From positions 2,872,001-2,936,000 of the forward strand of contig JAJTWR010000044.1 of assembly GCA_021613335.1 (NCBI GenBank): a stretch of DNA of 64,000 nucleotides. The letters run 5' to 3'. How positions within the stretch are numbered: the first letter of the stretch is position 1; the number at the start of each line of letters is the position of its first letter. Below, one piece after another: positions 25,082 through 36,800 of the stretch. The stretch comes from Whitmania pigra. Taxonomy: Eukaryota; Annelida; Clitellata; Hirudinida; Haemopidae. Below the pieces are notes generated by a model. It saw only the letters and a list, made by a program, of their open reading frames with translations, was not told the origin of the DNA and did not search any database. The translations under genes were made by a program, and so were the position numbers.

Positions 25082-26812
25082 TCAGCATGTGACAGGGAAG
25101 ATCTTTATCTTGTTATCACAGGCAACAAACACCAGAGGCAAAACTGGGTGGATATCAAAACTTCCAACTGATTTCATGTCCAAACACGTAGATGTCTGCC
25201 AAAAAATCAATAACTTTCATCTGAACGAATGCAATATTATGCGACCGACCCACGCAACTCTGATTTAGGCAATGAAATGAGGAATTAAACCTGCAGTGTC
25301 TTGACGGCGTTCACCTTCACCTGAAATCTCGGTCCCCCGGCGGTGACGAGGAACTTCTCGTTCGAGGGACACCACATCACGAACGTTCCACCGCTAGGAT
25401 GCACCTTTTGCTTCATTTGCGCCTGACTATTAATTAAATCAACATTAAAACAAGTATTTAAGTGTAAATCACCTTAGCTATGCAACAGACTTTAATCAAA
25501 AAAACACAACAGGTAACTAAGTAAAACAACATATTAAAACGAATCAACCTGGACAGGGAAGTGTCGAAGACAAAAAGATCGGTTCCCGCGACTGCCGCAA
25601 CGTCGAGAGGATTCGCAGGAGACCAATGGGCACGGAGCAACGGAAGGTGTCCGCACTCGAGCGACATGAAGGCCTGTTTCGTCTCAATGCTGTAGAACCT
25701 TATCACTCCACATTTCTCAGCCACCATCAACTTCAAACAAAGCAATGTCAGATAATAATAGATATCACGAATTCGCTCGCATAAATGTCAACCTTTGAGG
25801 GTTCACTTGGGTGCCAACAAACACTCATCCCCGGGGATGTGAGGTCAAAGGTTATAGCCTTTTCTTTGGAAACCTCACTACTCCACACACAGCACAAATT
25901 ATCATCTGCAGTGCTTGCCAAAAGGTCTCCTTTTTGAGGGTGAACAGCAATGGAGTTAACAAAACTTCTGTGCTCTCCTATGACCTAGCAGAAAATTAAA
26001 TTATTGGTGTAAAACAAGACTGCTGGTTATTAATAACAATGTCTACACTAATGTTTAAACTCATCATCTAACAGTTTCAGTTCTTGAACCTTTCAAGTCT
26101 GAGCTGATACATCTTATCATGTGATCTGAATCAGCAGTGAAAAACCTTCAAAAATTGGTAAGATTCACCCAATAATAGTAATACTATAATAGTATAACCC
26201 ATTAGTGTAATCATAAGATAATAAAGAATACTTTATGAGTTGAGGGGCTGACTGCAAGCAAGTGTCTGGACTCCATGACAATTGCTTGACAAAAGCAGGC
26301 AATCTAATGGCATCTAATAAGTTGATTTCATCTGAGCTGCCATCTTTCTGGAGGAAAAAAAGAATCTATTTGAAAATCCATAGCTGAAACATTCGAGGTT
26401 TAATTATTCTTAAGGCTAAGTACCCATAGAATAATATTTAGATTCCTCAACATAAGCCCAATCAAAGATCAAAATGTTGTCGATAGCACCAGAAATAGTA
26501 AAAAATCATTAAATACTGCTCAATCTGACTATTATCAAGCATGTGAGTTGCACTTTCAACTCAATGATATATCTGAATATAAGACAGTTTAACAAACTCT
26601 TTAATCAATGCAAACAAAATTTTCCGTAAACATAGATGTTCGGTAGACTTTAAAATGTACATAATGCAACAAACCTCAACTCCCGTGCATTCGTAAACGT
26701 GAACTTCATAATCAAAGACAACTGCTAACAAAAAATTCGGCGACACAAACGGGTAAATTTTCAATAATTCAATGGTTTTCTCTGTTATAAGAATCAACTT
26801 TTCCGGAACCAT
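25082..26812 (-). CDS. NUP37: Nucleoporin Nup37 (WD-repeat), seven exons
   Basis: Nup37 is a beta-propeller subunit of the Nup107-160 (Y) complex of the nuclear pore, also seen at kinetochores. Coding exons (minus strand): 26,812-26,675; 26,347-26,232; 26,145-26,073; 25,984-25,793; 25,730-25,549; 25,426-25,291; 25,195-25,082. All joins keep frame with GT/AG boundaries and give about 316 residues, close to the usual 326. Diagnostic stretches match the family: STADDNLCCVW, LTSPGMSVCWHPSE, KLMVAEKCGVIRFY, AVAGTDLFVFDTS and FVACDNKIKIFPV at the end. The start is taken at 26,812 because GCCATGG is a strong initiation context. The frame is open 5' of it without an ATG, so an extra 5' exon cannot be excluded. 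The small third exon (FFTADSDHMIRC, 73 bp) was found from phase and family order. Confidence 0.93.
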
Positions 26813-26845
26813 GGCCACAAATTTAACTAACTCGAGGAGCTCCAA

Positions 26846-27159
26846 CTCGCAACACCCGGCAAAATCGAAAACAATAACAAATTAGTTGAAATTATTAAAA
26901 TTTAACAATAATATTACAATAATTAATTACAATATTAACAATTTTGAATATCAAGATTATTAATATATCTATCGTCAATAGATTAAATGTTGTCAATTTT
27001 TCCGTAAGTGGCGTTTTGTGGATTTGGACCAATTTTTAAAACTCTTCTTAAGTTTATAATATCATTTATCAAACGTGAGGTACTTGGCCGTTACAAGATC
27101 GCACTTGTACTCGATTACCGATTTCAGTTACTCGGACTTCGAGTACTTGTACTTTAGCA
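26846..27159. other. NUP37 upstream flank
   Basis: AT-rich sequence that should hold the NUP37 promoter on the minus strand. Nothing else was recognised. Confidence 0.4.
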
Positions 27160-27630
27160 CAGTGGTCCTCAATCTTTTTCTCGCCGCGGACCGGTCAACG
27201 TTTGATTATTTTACCGCGGCCCACTGGGAGGGAGGAGGGCGACGTTAACGGTTTACATTTTAGGTTGTTTTGATTTAATTGCATTTAAACATGCCTTCAA
27301 AATAAAATACACTTAATCAAAAAATTGGATATTAAGTGATTTAATATTTTAACTCACTAGAACGCTAAATCAAAGAGAACCATGAGCTTGTTTCTTTGCA
27401 ACGAGACGGTTCTATCTGGTGGTTTAGGAGACATTGACAGTCGAAGTGTGTTGCTTATGTCCAGTTTATTCCGTTTTTTTACCAGTCACTATCCCAGTCG
27501 TTCAATAGGTGCATACCAAATTATCATTACAGTCATTCAACTGCCAAGAGATACAAGCAACTAATATTGCGGTTTTCTGGATTTGAAGGTCTTCACCTCA
27601 ATTTCAGCACCCGCAAATCATCTCATCGAT
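27160..27630 (+). mobile_element. hAT-like non-autonomous element, one end
   Basis: Begins CAGTGGTCCTCAATC followed by CGCCGCGGACCGG, the classic start of many hAT elements. No transposase is visible, and I could not find the matching right end. The 3' limit is therefore approximate. Confidence 0.55.
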
Positions 27631-27639
27631 CTGCCTGGA

Positions 27640-27775
27640 TCTATAATATAATAATATACGGTATATTAATATATTATTATTATATACGGTAATTATTATA
27701 TATTATTATTATATACGGTAATTATTATATAATATAATAATATACGGTATATTATATACCAATATGTAATAATAA
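27640..27775. repeat. AT-rich palindromic tandem repeat
   Basis: Alternating TATATTATTATTATATACGG and TAATTATTATATA blocks repeat about three times and can fold on themselves. The ATACGGTA core recurs four times. No function is evident. Confidence 0.7.
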
Positions 27776-29141
27776 TATGTCTCCATTCATTATTGAATAG
27801 AGAGCTTGTCGACTTCATCTCTCAATATCCCGCGAGAGCTGTGTAACCGACACTGACACAATCTGCTGCTACAGTCACATAACATCAGAGCTAACCACAT
27901 TCAAAAACGTAAACACGAAGTTGAACTATAGAAGTTTATTAATAATTATACCAGTAAACTGACACGAGAGTTGGTGAGAGCTTGTTTACTGGCGGCTCTG
28001 AGAGGTAATTTGGTGGGGTGGGGCAGGTGGGGAAGCTGGCCCCCTTGACTTTGGACCAGACCAGAAAAAGTCCTCACATTCTGCGAGGGTTTGTCATCTT
28101 CGCATCTGTTGCCAAAAAACTGAGGCATAATTCATCTCAGCTTGCCTTGAACAGAGAATCCGTGAGACAAGCACGTAGGCACATCGAGAAATAACTGCAC
28201 TTTTCATAAGCATTTTCATTTGATATTTGTAGTTCAACAAGTCCATTGACCTTGCTAGGAGTTCCCATTGTGGCAAACAGAAATGGTGAAGCACAGGCAG
28301 CTACTGTTTTCAGCTCATTGATGACTGGCACTTGAATGACAGAATTCAGTTTATGTGTTTTGATACTACAGCCAACAATACTGGCAATAAAAGTGGAACT
28401 TTCATTTTATTTAAACAGAAGCCACTTAGCAGTTTCGCATGAAGACACAACATTTAAATTTACATGACATTAACATGAGCTCGTTGTAGCAAATGTCTTT
28501 AATCTTTTAAATGGGCTGTTTGAGTATGTAGACAGCCCTGCACCTCAAGTCAAGGTTAAAGAAAGCAAACACTCAGCTAACACTATCACACTTAATGTCT
28601 TCAAACACTAGGAAGTTTTTTGAAACTATGCAAGTTTTGACAGACTTCCTAGAGCATGATCATCACAGCTGGACACCAATGACCACTATAGAAGTTGTGA
28701 TAGAGTACAACAACTGAAAGTTGTCAATGATGCTGATGATCTTGGCATCTCACTGGCGCAGAAATTCAATTCTGTAATTACATAGCAAGAGGATCAGAAA
28801 CAGTACCTCCATGTTGTTGAAAGACATTGTCAGCAGTTTCCTGTGTCTAAGAAATCTTGTATAAATATTGTTGAAAAACTGAGCAACATTTGAAAGCCAT
28901 GTCCTTTCTGCAATTTTATGTTTAAACATCTGAGTTTTCGATAAATTTTTTACTCTTAACTATATTAAATTAAAAGGTATCAAGAATTAAATATTAATAA
29001 ATGTGCCGTGTTTGAATTATTAAGACATATGTGACTTATGTGCAATATCTAATTTCTTGCCAAAAATACACTTTAGTTTTCAATGCTTTTTTCTGATGTT
29101 TCACAACGTATTGGCACCTATAAACAACGTGCAATTGTGTT
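27776..29141. other. Decayed repeat-like DNA, no intact gene
   Basis: Coding-like fragments are broken by stops: on plus at about 28,540-28,900, and on minus at about 28,137-28,331. They look like old transposon coding sequence, but I cannot assign a family. Confidence 0.35.
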
Positions 29142-30042
29142 ACAACCAAACCGCGATCTCTATTCTTAGAAATGGCTTCTCATCATTATTTTTGCGAATC
29201 TGGAGTCATTAAGGCAGTGCAGCAGGCACAGCAGGGTAGATGGACCGCGAGGGAAGACGTGGTTCAGCGTTCCATCGATGGGAACGAGATATGGAGGATG
29301 TCTCCATATCGTCTGGCCTTTCTGATAAGATCGATTTATGACCAACTTCCCTTTAAAGACAATTTGCGAAAAAGTAAATGTGAGCTCCGCGGCGGTTTCG
29401 AGACACTTCACGTGCTCTCAAGTTGCGAATATGCCCTCGACAATAGTCCGTGGCGGCACAATAAGGTCCTAAAGGAAGTGGCGGAAGCTACCAAAACGGT
29501 GGTAGCCAAAGTAAATTCTCGTAGATTGCATTGCAGCGGAAGGTATATTTCTTGCGAAAGGGCTTTTCACTACCCTGTAAGAAAAATAGACTCCCTCCGA
29601 GGAGAGACATTCTTGCAGCAGCTAATGATTGGACTGTCGCAGCGACCTAGAAGGCTTGAGACACTATCCCCAGCTGCTTAGGGATAGAGGCAGAAGGCCG
29701 GATGTTGTTCTCGCATCGTCCTCGTCAGGCGCTTTCATTGTGATAGAGTTGACTGTCCCTTGGGAAAGTAGGATCGAAACAAGTAATGTGTTGAAAGAAG
29801 AGAAATACTCTGAGCTAGCGAAAGATCTAGAGGGGAGCGGGTTTCGGGTAACGCTAATGCCAATTGAAGTTGGAGCGAGAGGTTTAGTTGTTAAGTCAGC
29901 CTACACGTTCCTCACTCAAATAGGTTTATCGAGTCGGGAAAGAACTAGGGCTATGATAAAAATTTCGGAGGCAGCATCGTGTTGGATTTGGGAGATGAGA
30001 GGCCGTAAGCTATGCTAAGAAAAGAGATCGCGGTTTGGTTGT
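29142..30042 (+). pseudogene. RLE-type non-LTR retrotransposon C-terminal relic, framed by 28-bp inverted repeats
   Basis: Two overlapping frames (29,172-29,681 and 29,629-30,018) together resemble the C terminus of non-LTR elements with a restriction-like endonuclease (R2/NeSL/HERO-like). They show a decayed zinc-knuckle region (HVLSSC, then WRHNKVLKEVAEA), then GRRPDVVL and VIELTVPWES, the PD...E core of the endonuclease, then IEVGARGLVVKS. The frame changes between 29,600 and 29,650, so no single protein is made. There is no reverse transcriptase upstream. Left and right ends (29,142-29,169 and 30,015-30,042) are inverted repeats matching at 27 of 28 bases. They sit directly against the ATG at 29,172 and the stop at 30,016-30,018. 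No target duplication is seen. Confidence 0.75.
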
Positions 30043-30360
30043 TGATGGCGTGATGATTGCATTCGCAAATGACGTAAACACTCGAATGAGCGTTTGAGGC
30101 AATATATGTATGAGCGTATATTTCCAAGTGAAGGAAAAGAATAAAAATTATAACGCTCAGTTTTCATTATTTGGGATCGATGCGCAAAGGTCGATAACCA
30201 TAACGCGGTGCGTTACGATGAAGTCGGTAGGGTTTTCACCGACAGGGACACCCGCCTGATCAACGGGTGTGGCCCACCCCTCGAAAACGTCAGGAGTTTG
30301 GGCCGAAACGTTTGAGGACGGGGCACTCCTCTGATGATTCCCTGTATGATAGCTCCGCAC
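30043..30360. other. Unclassified GC-richer segment after the RLE relic
   Basis: More GC-rich than its surroundings, with a 67-codon open frame on minus (30,157-30,360; contains TDFIVTHRVMVIDLC) that I do not recognise. It may be part of the same old element or of another. Confidence 0.3.
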
Positions 30361-30738
30361 CTAATAGGAGAGACCCTGCAATTTTTCCAAATCCGATGAG
30401 TTTTTTTTGGTGGGGGGGGGGGTAAGGGGATTTAACTGGTTTGAAACTTTGAGACAGGAGATAGTCAAACTCATTAATAAATTATTAAAGATACAAAATA
30501 AGACTGCAAACAGAAGATAGTTAAACTCATAATAATAATAATCTGTTCTATCTTTAATTTTTTATTAATTATAATTGGTAGTTTTGATTTGAACAGTTTC
30601 AAAAATTTTTCGACTGCGTCGGGCTTTCGTCCCTTTTCTAAACTAATAGGAGAGACCCTGCAATTTTTCCAAAGGCGGGGTAAGGAGATTTAACTGGTTT
30701 GAAACAGAAGATAGTTAAACTCATAATAATAATAATCT
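30361..30738 (+). repeat. Direct repeat pair, about 280 bp apart
   Basis: CTAATAGGAGAGACCCTGC occurs at about 30,361 and again at about 30,643. It is followed in both by TTTAACTGGTTTGAAAC and a block with GAAGATAGTTAAACTC and (ATA)n. The second copy has lost an inner piece. This looks like a local duplication next to the SINE fragments. Confidence 0.7.
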
Positions 30739-30870
30739 GACGCCTCTGACGCTATGCACATGGCTCTTTATAAATTAATTATTATTATTATTATTATTAT
30801 TGTAACTTCATTTATATAGCGCCATATGCATAGCGTCAGAGGCGCTTCTTGTAACCATTTATATAGCGCT
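30739..30870. repeat. Two inverted partial SINE copies joined by (ATT)n
   Basis: The 3' part of the SINE lies at 30,739-30,775 on plus (GCCTCTGACGCTATGCACATGG). It lies inverted at 30,801-30,870 on minus (a near-perfect match to the copy at 50.9 kb). An ATT run joins the two. Such a tail-to-tail pair can form a hairpin. Confidence 0.85.
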
Positions 30871-31529
30871 CAATTCTTGACTGGAAATTTTAGACATTCT
30901 TTACAAAAATTGGAATAAAAATAATTTGAATAATACCACTATCGAATTTCTACAATTTTTACATAGACAGAGGTCCGGACATTAATTTATACATATTAGG
31001 ATATTGAAATATTGTATCTATGTATATATCTATGCTATCTTTGGTCGTGAACATAAACAGGAAGTAGGTATTTTTCGGGTCAATTTTTGAGGCACTTCTA
31101 CCGATCGCAGAATATTGATATGATATATTTTTGGAAAGGTATTTCAATGTAGTTTACTAATTTGATTTCAGATTTTAGACACATCTTATAATTCTGGCAG
31201 AAAAAAAGGATTGAACTTGTTATATTAATAACAAATTATTTTGTAAATTTGCAAAAGAAATTTTTATATATATTATTTTTTTTTGATTGTTATCTTCAAG
31301 ATAAAACAAAATTTCGTTTCTATCTTAATCCGTTAAAAAGTTATTAACGTTCAAAGTTTTTGCCAGAGGTTTGCCAACTTCATCGTCGTGTATTTCATAG
31401 TGAATCTTTTATCCGCAATATATATTAAGTCATTTACATAGAAGTCTCTAATAAAGTTTTATTATAATTTTGGAAATACTTGACGTCTGACATTAGCGAT
31501 CGAGTGTTTAAAGTTTACGCTTTGCCTAC

Positions 31530-31685
31530 CCCTAATCCTAATCCTACCCTTAACCCTAAGCGGATCCATTTGGAGCCTAAAAATGCGGACCAATTTCTCC
31601 TAAAAAGAAATATCCCTAAAAATATCTAGGATCAAAGATTTACTTATACTCATTTACCGTCTCGAGCGGTTTTACCCAAATTCAT
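31530..31685 (-). repeat. Telomere-like motifs plus a repeat arm shared with 62.4-62.7 kb
   Basis: Degenerate CCTAAT/CCCTAA repeats (31,530-31,560) are followed by GAGCCTAAAAATGCGGACC, CCTAAAAAGA, GGATCAAAGATTTACTT and CGTCTCGAGCGGTTTTACC. The same blocks in the same order occur on the opposite strand at 62,393-62,690, so both belong to one repeat family. Confidence 0.8.
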
Positions 31686-32280
31686 ATGTTGTCAATGAGT
31701 TTAGTGAGCTTTAAGAATTTCTCTATTGTTTGTCTTGATGAAACTGACCATCTGTCTCCAAATATGATAAGAAAATTAAAAATATCTTCTCATATGTTCA
31801 GGGTAGGATTCAAACAATTTGTTTTTCCCCAACCATGCCAAAGTAGCTCAGAATACATGCTATTAATATCCTCACAAAACCATATATTACAAAAGTTGGA
31901 AGAGCTGCTGACCCAGATTTTGCTCAGAAATTCAAACTTGTCAAGTCAAATTAATTGTTTAAATGTTTGCTGGAATCAATAAAATCGACTCCTACACCAG
32001 TCTTGGTTTTGCAGAAAAGTGGACTGATGTTGCAACTATTTACGATCTAGTGGAAGAATATAAAAAAGTTGAATTCGTCCATGAAAGAAGAGATATAAAG
32101 GAAAGACAGAAATTCATTTCAGAAGTTAGATCCAAAAAGAGAGGCGTCCTTTTTGCCAGTGACCTAGCACCTACTGGTCTTAACTTCCCCAAGATCTGCA
32201 CATTGTGAAATTGGACATGCCAATCAACGTTAATGTCCAAAGATTGGCAGGATCCACAAGAACAGATTAGCTGAGACATT
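31686..32280 (+). pseudogene. DEAD-box RNA helicase retrocopy relic (C-terminal half)
   Basis: Broken frames carry a motif II-like sequence (IVCLDETDHLSP, about 31,725-31,760). They continue with a helicase C-lobe: residues like RRDIKERQKFISEVRS, then GVLFASDLAPTGLNFP (32,138-32,190), and after a frameshift KLDMPINVNVQRLAGSTRTD, the decayed equivalent of motif VI (HRxGRTGR). Stops and at least two frame changes, and no introns over about 0.5 kb, suggest a processed pseudogene. The parent is not identifiable. Confidence 0.6.
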
Positions 32281-32899
32281 CATCACCAATATGTTCAAGA
32301 AGACCCATTATGGAAAATTGGTTCTGACACCTGCTGATTGAAGCCAAACATGTAAATCCTGATTATCTGACAAAGTCAGATCTCAGTGAAGAATGGTATT
32401 GCTGTAGCGGCATGGGGCACGAGTCAAAGGTCACCCATCAACCCATCAAAACAAATTAACAAATCCATTGAAGATTAAAGGAATGGTGATTGATAACAAA
32501 GAACGAAATTAATGAAAGAGCTACTTTTTAACTTTGTATTTCTCCTAGGTTTTTGACAACATTTTTTGCTGTGTCAACAATAAAACATCAAAGCTCAAAA
32601 TTGTGCTTAGTTTTTCTTAGTTTTTAGTGGAAATTAAGATCTAAAAGAGAAAAAAGGAGGACGGGGCCGAAAACATGTGATAATATTCATAAATACATCT
32701 TTAATGGCTAAACATTATGATATGATATAACTAAGTGTTAATTCTTGAAATGCCAGCAACAACTCAGAATCAACCAGTAATTCTTGAAAATATACAAAAC
32801 TTTTCGTGAAAAATATGAAAGAAAATTTAATTATAAGGTAAAAAAAATCGTCACGTCTAATACTAATAAGTTCAACGAATATTTGGCACAGAAACTCTA
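32281..32899. other. No supported gene
   Basis: The first 200 bp may be more of the helicase relic or its 3' UTR. The rest is unassigned AT-rich DNA. Confidence 0.35.
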
Positions 32900-32979
32900 G
32901 GAACGGTTAGGATTCGAACTCCTAATAGAGCCCCGGCACCATAGAGAAAGCCCCAGCCAATCGACCACCAACTCTTTCC
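32900..32979 (-). repeat. tRNA-like sequence (tRNA pseudogene or SINE head)
   Basis: On the minus strand an 80-nt block has a T-arm-like hairpin TTAGGAGTTCGAATCCTAA (six-base stem, loop GTTCGAA, B box). An A-box-like TGGTCGATTGG lies about 40 nt upstream. The acceptor ends pair only in part and no clean anticodon arm forms, so it is unlikely to be a working tRNA gene. Confidence 0.4.
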
Positions 32980-33867
32980 AATCTGTAAAAGATTTAATGA
33001 ATGTACGTATACCTCGTTTATTAAACCCCATGTTTATGAAAGCATTGCAAATTTTTGTCTTAAAATTGTAACCAATGTATCTTGGTATCAGTTCGTGTTC
33101 TTGCTCCCTGCATGTCGCATTTCATATTTCTTCAATCTTCCTAACTTGAAAACTTATCGAATGATATTATTCGTGCCACACCTGGCTAGATGATTTGCAG
33201 TTTTTGATGACAGCTCGAATAAAGAGTTTTATCGATATGAGAAAGGACCTAAAGTAATACATTATATTAGCCGGAAAATAAACCCAAATCTAGTTTCAAG
33301 GGGCTCAGTTATAGCATTAAAATAAGCCGAAGCTTGCGATAATATTCAGTTCAGATAATATTCAATATTATTTTAATAAATTAAATTTTGTTGAAATGAT
33401 ATACTGAACACATTTTGTATATAAAAAGAAATCTCTAGACTGCCAAAAAGACAATGGAAATCATAAAAAAATCAAGCCCCGAATTTAGGGGCAGGGTCCC
33501 CACCATCATCTAGAAAACTTTTTCTTTATTTTGATTGTCAGCTTATGAGAGAGAAATTGAAACTTTTGGACCACCCTCTACAAACTGCACTGGGGCCTTT
33601 ATCTGATGAAAGATGGCCCTGCATAAAGCGATGGTTTTTGAATATTTTATCGTTTAAAAATGTGCAGTAATTTAAAAACAGTTTTAAAAATAAATTTGTA
33701 TTAATGAGATGTAAGATGAGATGAGATGCGTTTATGTAGATAAAAGCCCGCTCAGTTGCAGTTTCATTCAGTTGTTTGTTTTTGGTTCTGCCGCCAGTGG
33801 AAAATATTTGATCCGACGTTGTGTCTTGATACATTTGCTTTGCTCAGACTGAGAGAAATAAGTCAAA
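32980..33867. other. RAD50 upstream region
   Basis: No gene seen. The RAD50 promoter and 5' UTR should lie at its right end. Confidence 0.45.
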
Positions 33868-36800
33868 ATGTCTAGAATTAATAAAATGTCTATACAGGGT
33901 ATCCGAAGCTTCGGGCCAGAAGATAGGGACGTTGGCGTTATACAATTTTTCAGTCCTCTCACTTTAATACTTGGCCCTAATGGCACCGGGAAAACGGTAT
34001 TTGTGATCACTCTGTTGAAGTTGCTTTTGATAAATGAATTTTATTTGCAATTTTCAGACTATAATCGAATGTCTAAAATATATAACGACTGGAGAGCTGC
34101 CTCCCGGTGGAAAAAATGGGGCGGCCTTTATTAATGATCCCAAGGTTAAATATGATCTTACTCATGCAGTTCATAAGCGCTTCATGAACAAATTTCACTA
34201 TTTTTGTGCAGATTGCCAGGGAAACCGAAGTCAAGGCCCAAGTTTGTCTCCAATTCTATGACATGAAAGGAGAGCTTTGCACTGGTAAAAGGTCATTAGT
34301 GGCCACACAAAAAGTGAGCATTAAATGCATTTAGTAACGTCAAGAAGCAAATTTGGTGCAAATTGTTATCGGTTTCAGAAAAATAAAGTTGAAATGAAGA
34401 CACTGGAGGGACTAATAGTTAAAAGGTTGAGCAATGGAGAAAAAGTTACCATCAGTTCCAAGTGTGCAGAGATGGACAGAGAGGTTTTGTCTGTTTTAGC
34501 ATAACTTTAGTTTAGTGTAAGAATTAATTTAAAGTAAGAAACAAAATATGAAATATTTGTATGGGGGATACAGTGTTGGCTAACAAAATGTGCTTATACT
34601 ATTTTTTCATTAATCTGTTTAAGATGATATCGTTGCTTGGGGTTTCAAAGCCGATTCTTGAAAATGTAATATTCTGCCACCAGGAAGAATCAAATTGGTA
34701 AATTCAATTTTTGTGAAAATATAATTTTTGTTTTTCATGTACGGAAGTTCCATATTTGTTTTCAACAGGCCTTTGAGCGAAGGAAAAGCCTTAAAGCAGA
34801 AGTTTGATGATATATTTGCTTCTACACGTTATGTGAAGGCCCTTGATGCTATTAGAAAATGCAGACAAGATCAGGTGTTGATGATATTTTAGATTTATTT
34901 ATTTTTAAATTTCCTCATTTTATACATAATTATCTTAATTTCAGATGACATTAATCAAAGAATACCAAGTTGAATTGAAATACCTCAAGCAAAACAAAGA
35001 AAAAGTGGATCAGGTCTGATGAATCAACAAATAAATGAAACAGATGGCACTGATGTGTGACATTTTAACTTTTATTACAGATAAACCACAGATTGATTGG
35101 TCTCAATAAAAGTCAAGAAACCAGCAATGATGGGATTTTGAAAATTCATGGAAAGATGGAACCAGTTGTGGTTAGTTTATCAATTCCTTCTAAATCATTT
35201 CAGTTTTGAAAATGTTGCGGATTTGTCATATAGAGTCGCTTGAAAATTCTTGAGGAGAAGGAAGAAGAGATCAGAACCATTAGCAACACCATTGGTTATT
35301 ATTGAGAAAAAATTATCATAACTTATTGGTTACTATTGAGAATAAATTATCAAATACTATGCAAGTTGCAGAAAATACTATTACAACTTATCGTTGAGAC
35401 AATCATGTTACATGTTTTATCTTCAGCGAAAATTGATGGTGAAAGAAGTCAGATGAAAAGGATTGTGACTGATTTGAGAAAAAAGATTAAGAACCTTTAC
35501 TCTGGTTTGAACTACCTTTGACATTACATTAAGTTATGATAATATGTTACTTATTTATTACAAATAATATAATATTTTCATAGATAATATATTATTTATT
35601 TAATGTTACTTAACTTAATGGTGAAATGGATATTTTGCATGTGAATAAATGATCTGCTTATTGATTGATAATCAGGCACCATTGAAGATTTGTTTGAGGA
35701 GATCAAAGAATTTGGATGCAAAATCCAGGAGAAGGAGAAATCATTGATCCTGGTTATAAATTATCGTCAATTCTGCTCATAATTTAAGTATTTGCTTTAA
35801 TAGCAAACAATATGTTATACAATGTGTACATTTCTATGTATTTCAATATGTTATACGATGTGTATATTTCTATGTATTTCAATATGTTATACGATGTGTA
35901 TATTTTTATGTATTTCAATATGTTATACGATGTGTACATTTCTATGTATTTCAATATGTTATACGATGTGTATATTTCTATGTATTTCAATATGTTATAC
36001 GATGTGTATATTTCTATGTATTTCATGCTTTTAGAGCAAAGAGAAGGAAACTGCACTGGAAAGAGAAGGAAAGTCATTGGAAAGAGAGAAAGAACAAGTT
36101 CTGATGGAGAAAGTTCGATTGGAGGAAGATGATAAGGTTCAGAATATTTTGAAGTCTTTAGCAAATTATTTACAAATTACACGATGTTTGCAATGCGTTC
36201 GTGTTCCTTCGTTCGTGGATAAATAAGTCCTACATTAATAAATATTTACAAGATAGATTTAAATGGTTTTTGTTGACAATTTTTTTGTGTTTAAATAATC
36301 TTGATTTCTTTAGTTAATCTTTGTTTTGTCGGTTTAAACTGTTAGCAATGTTGCTGCTGATAATTATAGAGGGCGCACAAGTGTTATAGGTTATTGGTGA
36401 TGACTCCATACTCTGACATTGCAGAGATACCAAGGACTTGTTGGTGCCAGAAATAAGATGATCAAGAGTGTAGTTACCATCCATGAGATTCAAGGTTTGT
36501 GTGGTGATGTCATGTTTTATGATGCCTGTTTTATAATATCTCAGGATTAAGTGTGATTAATTTTATCGAATAACATATAGGAATTATTTTTTTCCATTTA
36601 TTAGTAAGGTAACTGTTACATGTTATGAATTTTTAAAGTGATTATTATCAATGTAATGTCTTGTCAAGAATAGAAGCCAACTTGTAAGTAAATAAGGTTT
36701 ATGGTTGAATTTGCAAATAATTCACAATCAGACTCAATCAGTGGCAAGGATGATGTAGAAGCAATCATCAGTTTTATGAAAATCAAGTCAGAGTCTCTTG

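Noticed and set aside
26675..26845. NUP37 start 11 codons further upstream
   Set aside because: That position is TTG, not ATG. The ATG at 26,812 has a strong context and fits the family length.
35784..36164. Long open frames on both strands with 12-residue repeats
   Set aside because: They are by-products of the 36-bp intronic minisatellite; the unit length is divisible by three and lacks stops. Real RAD50 exons flank the array.
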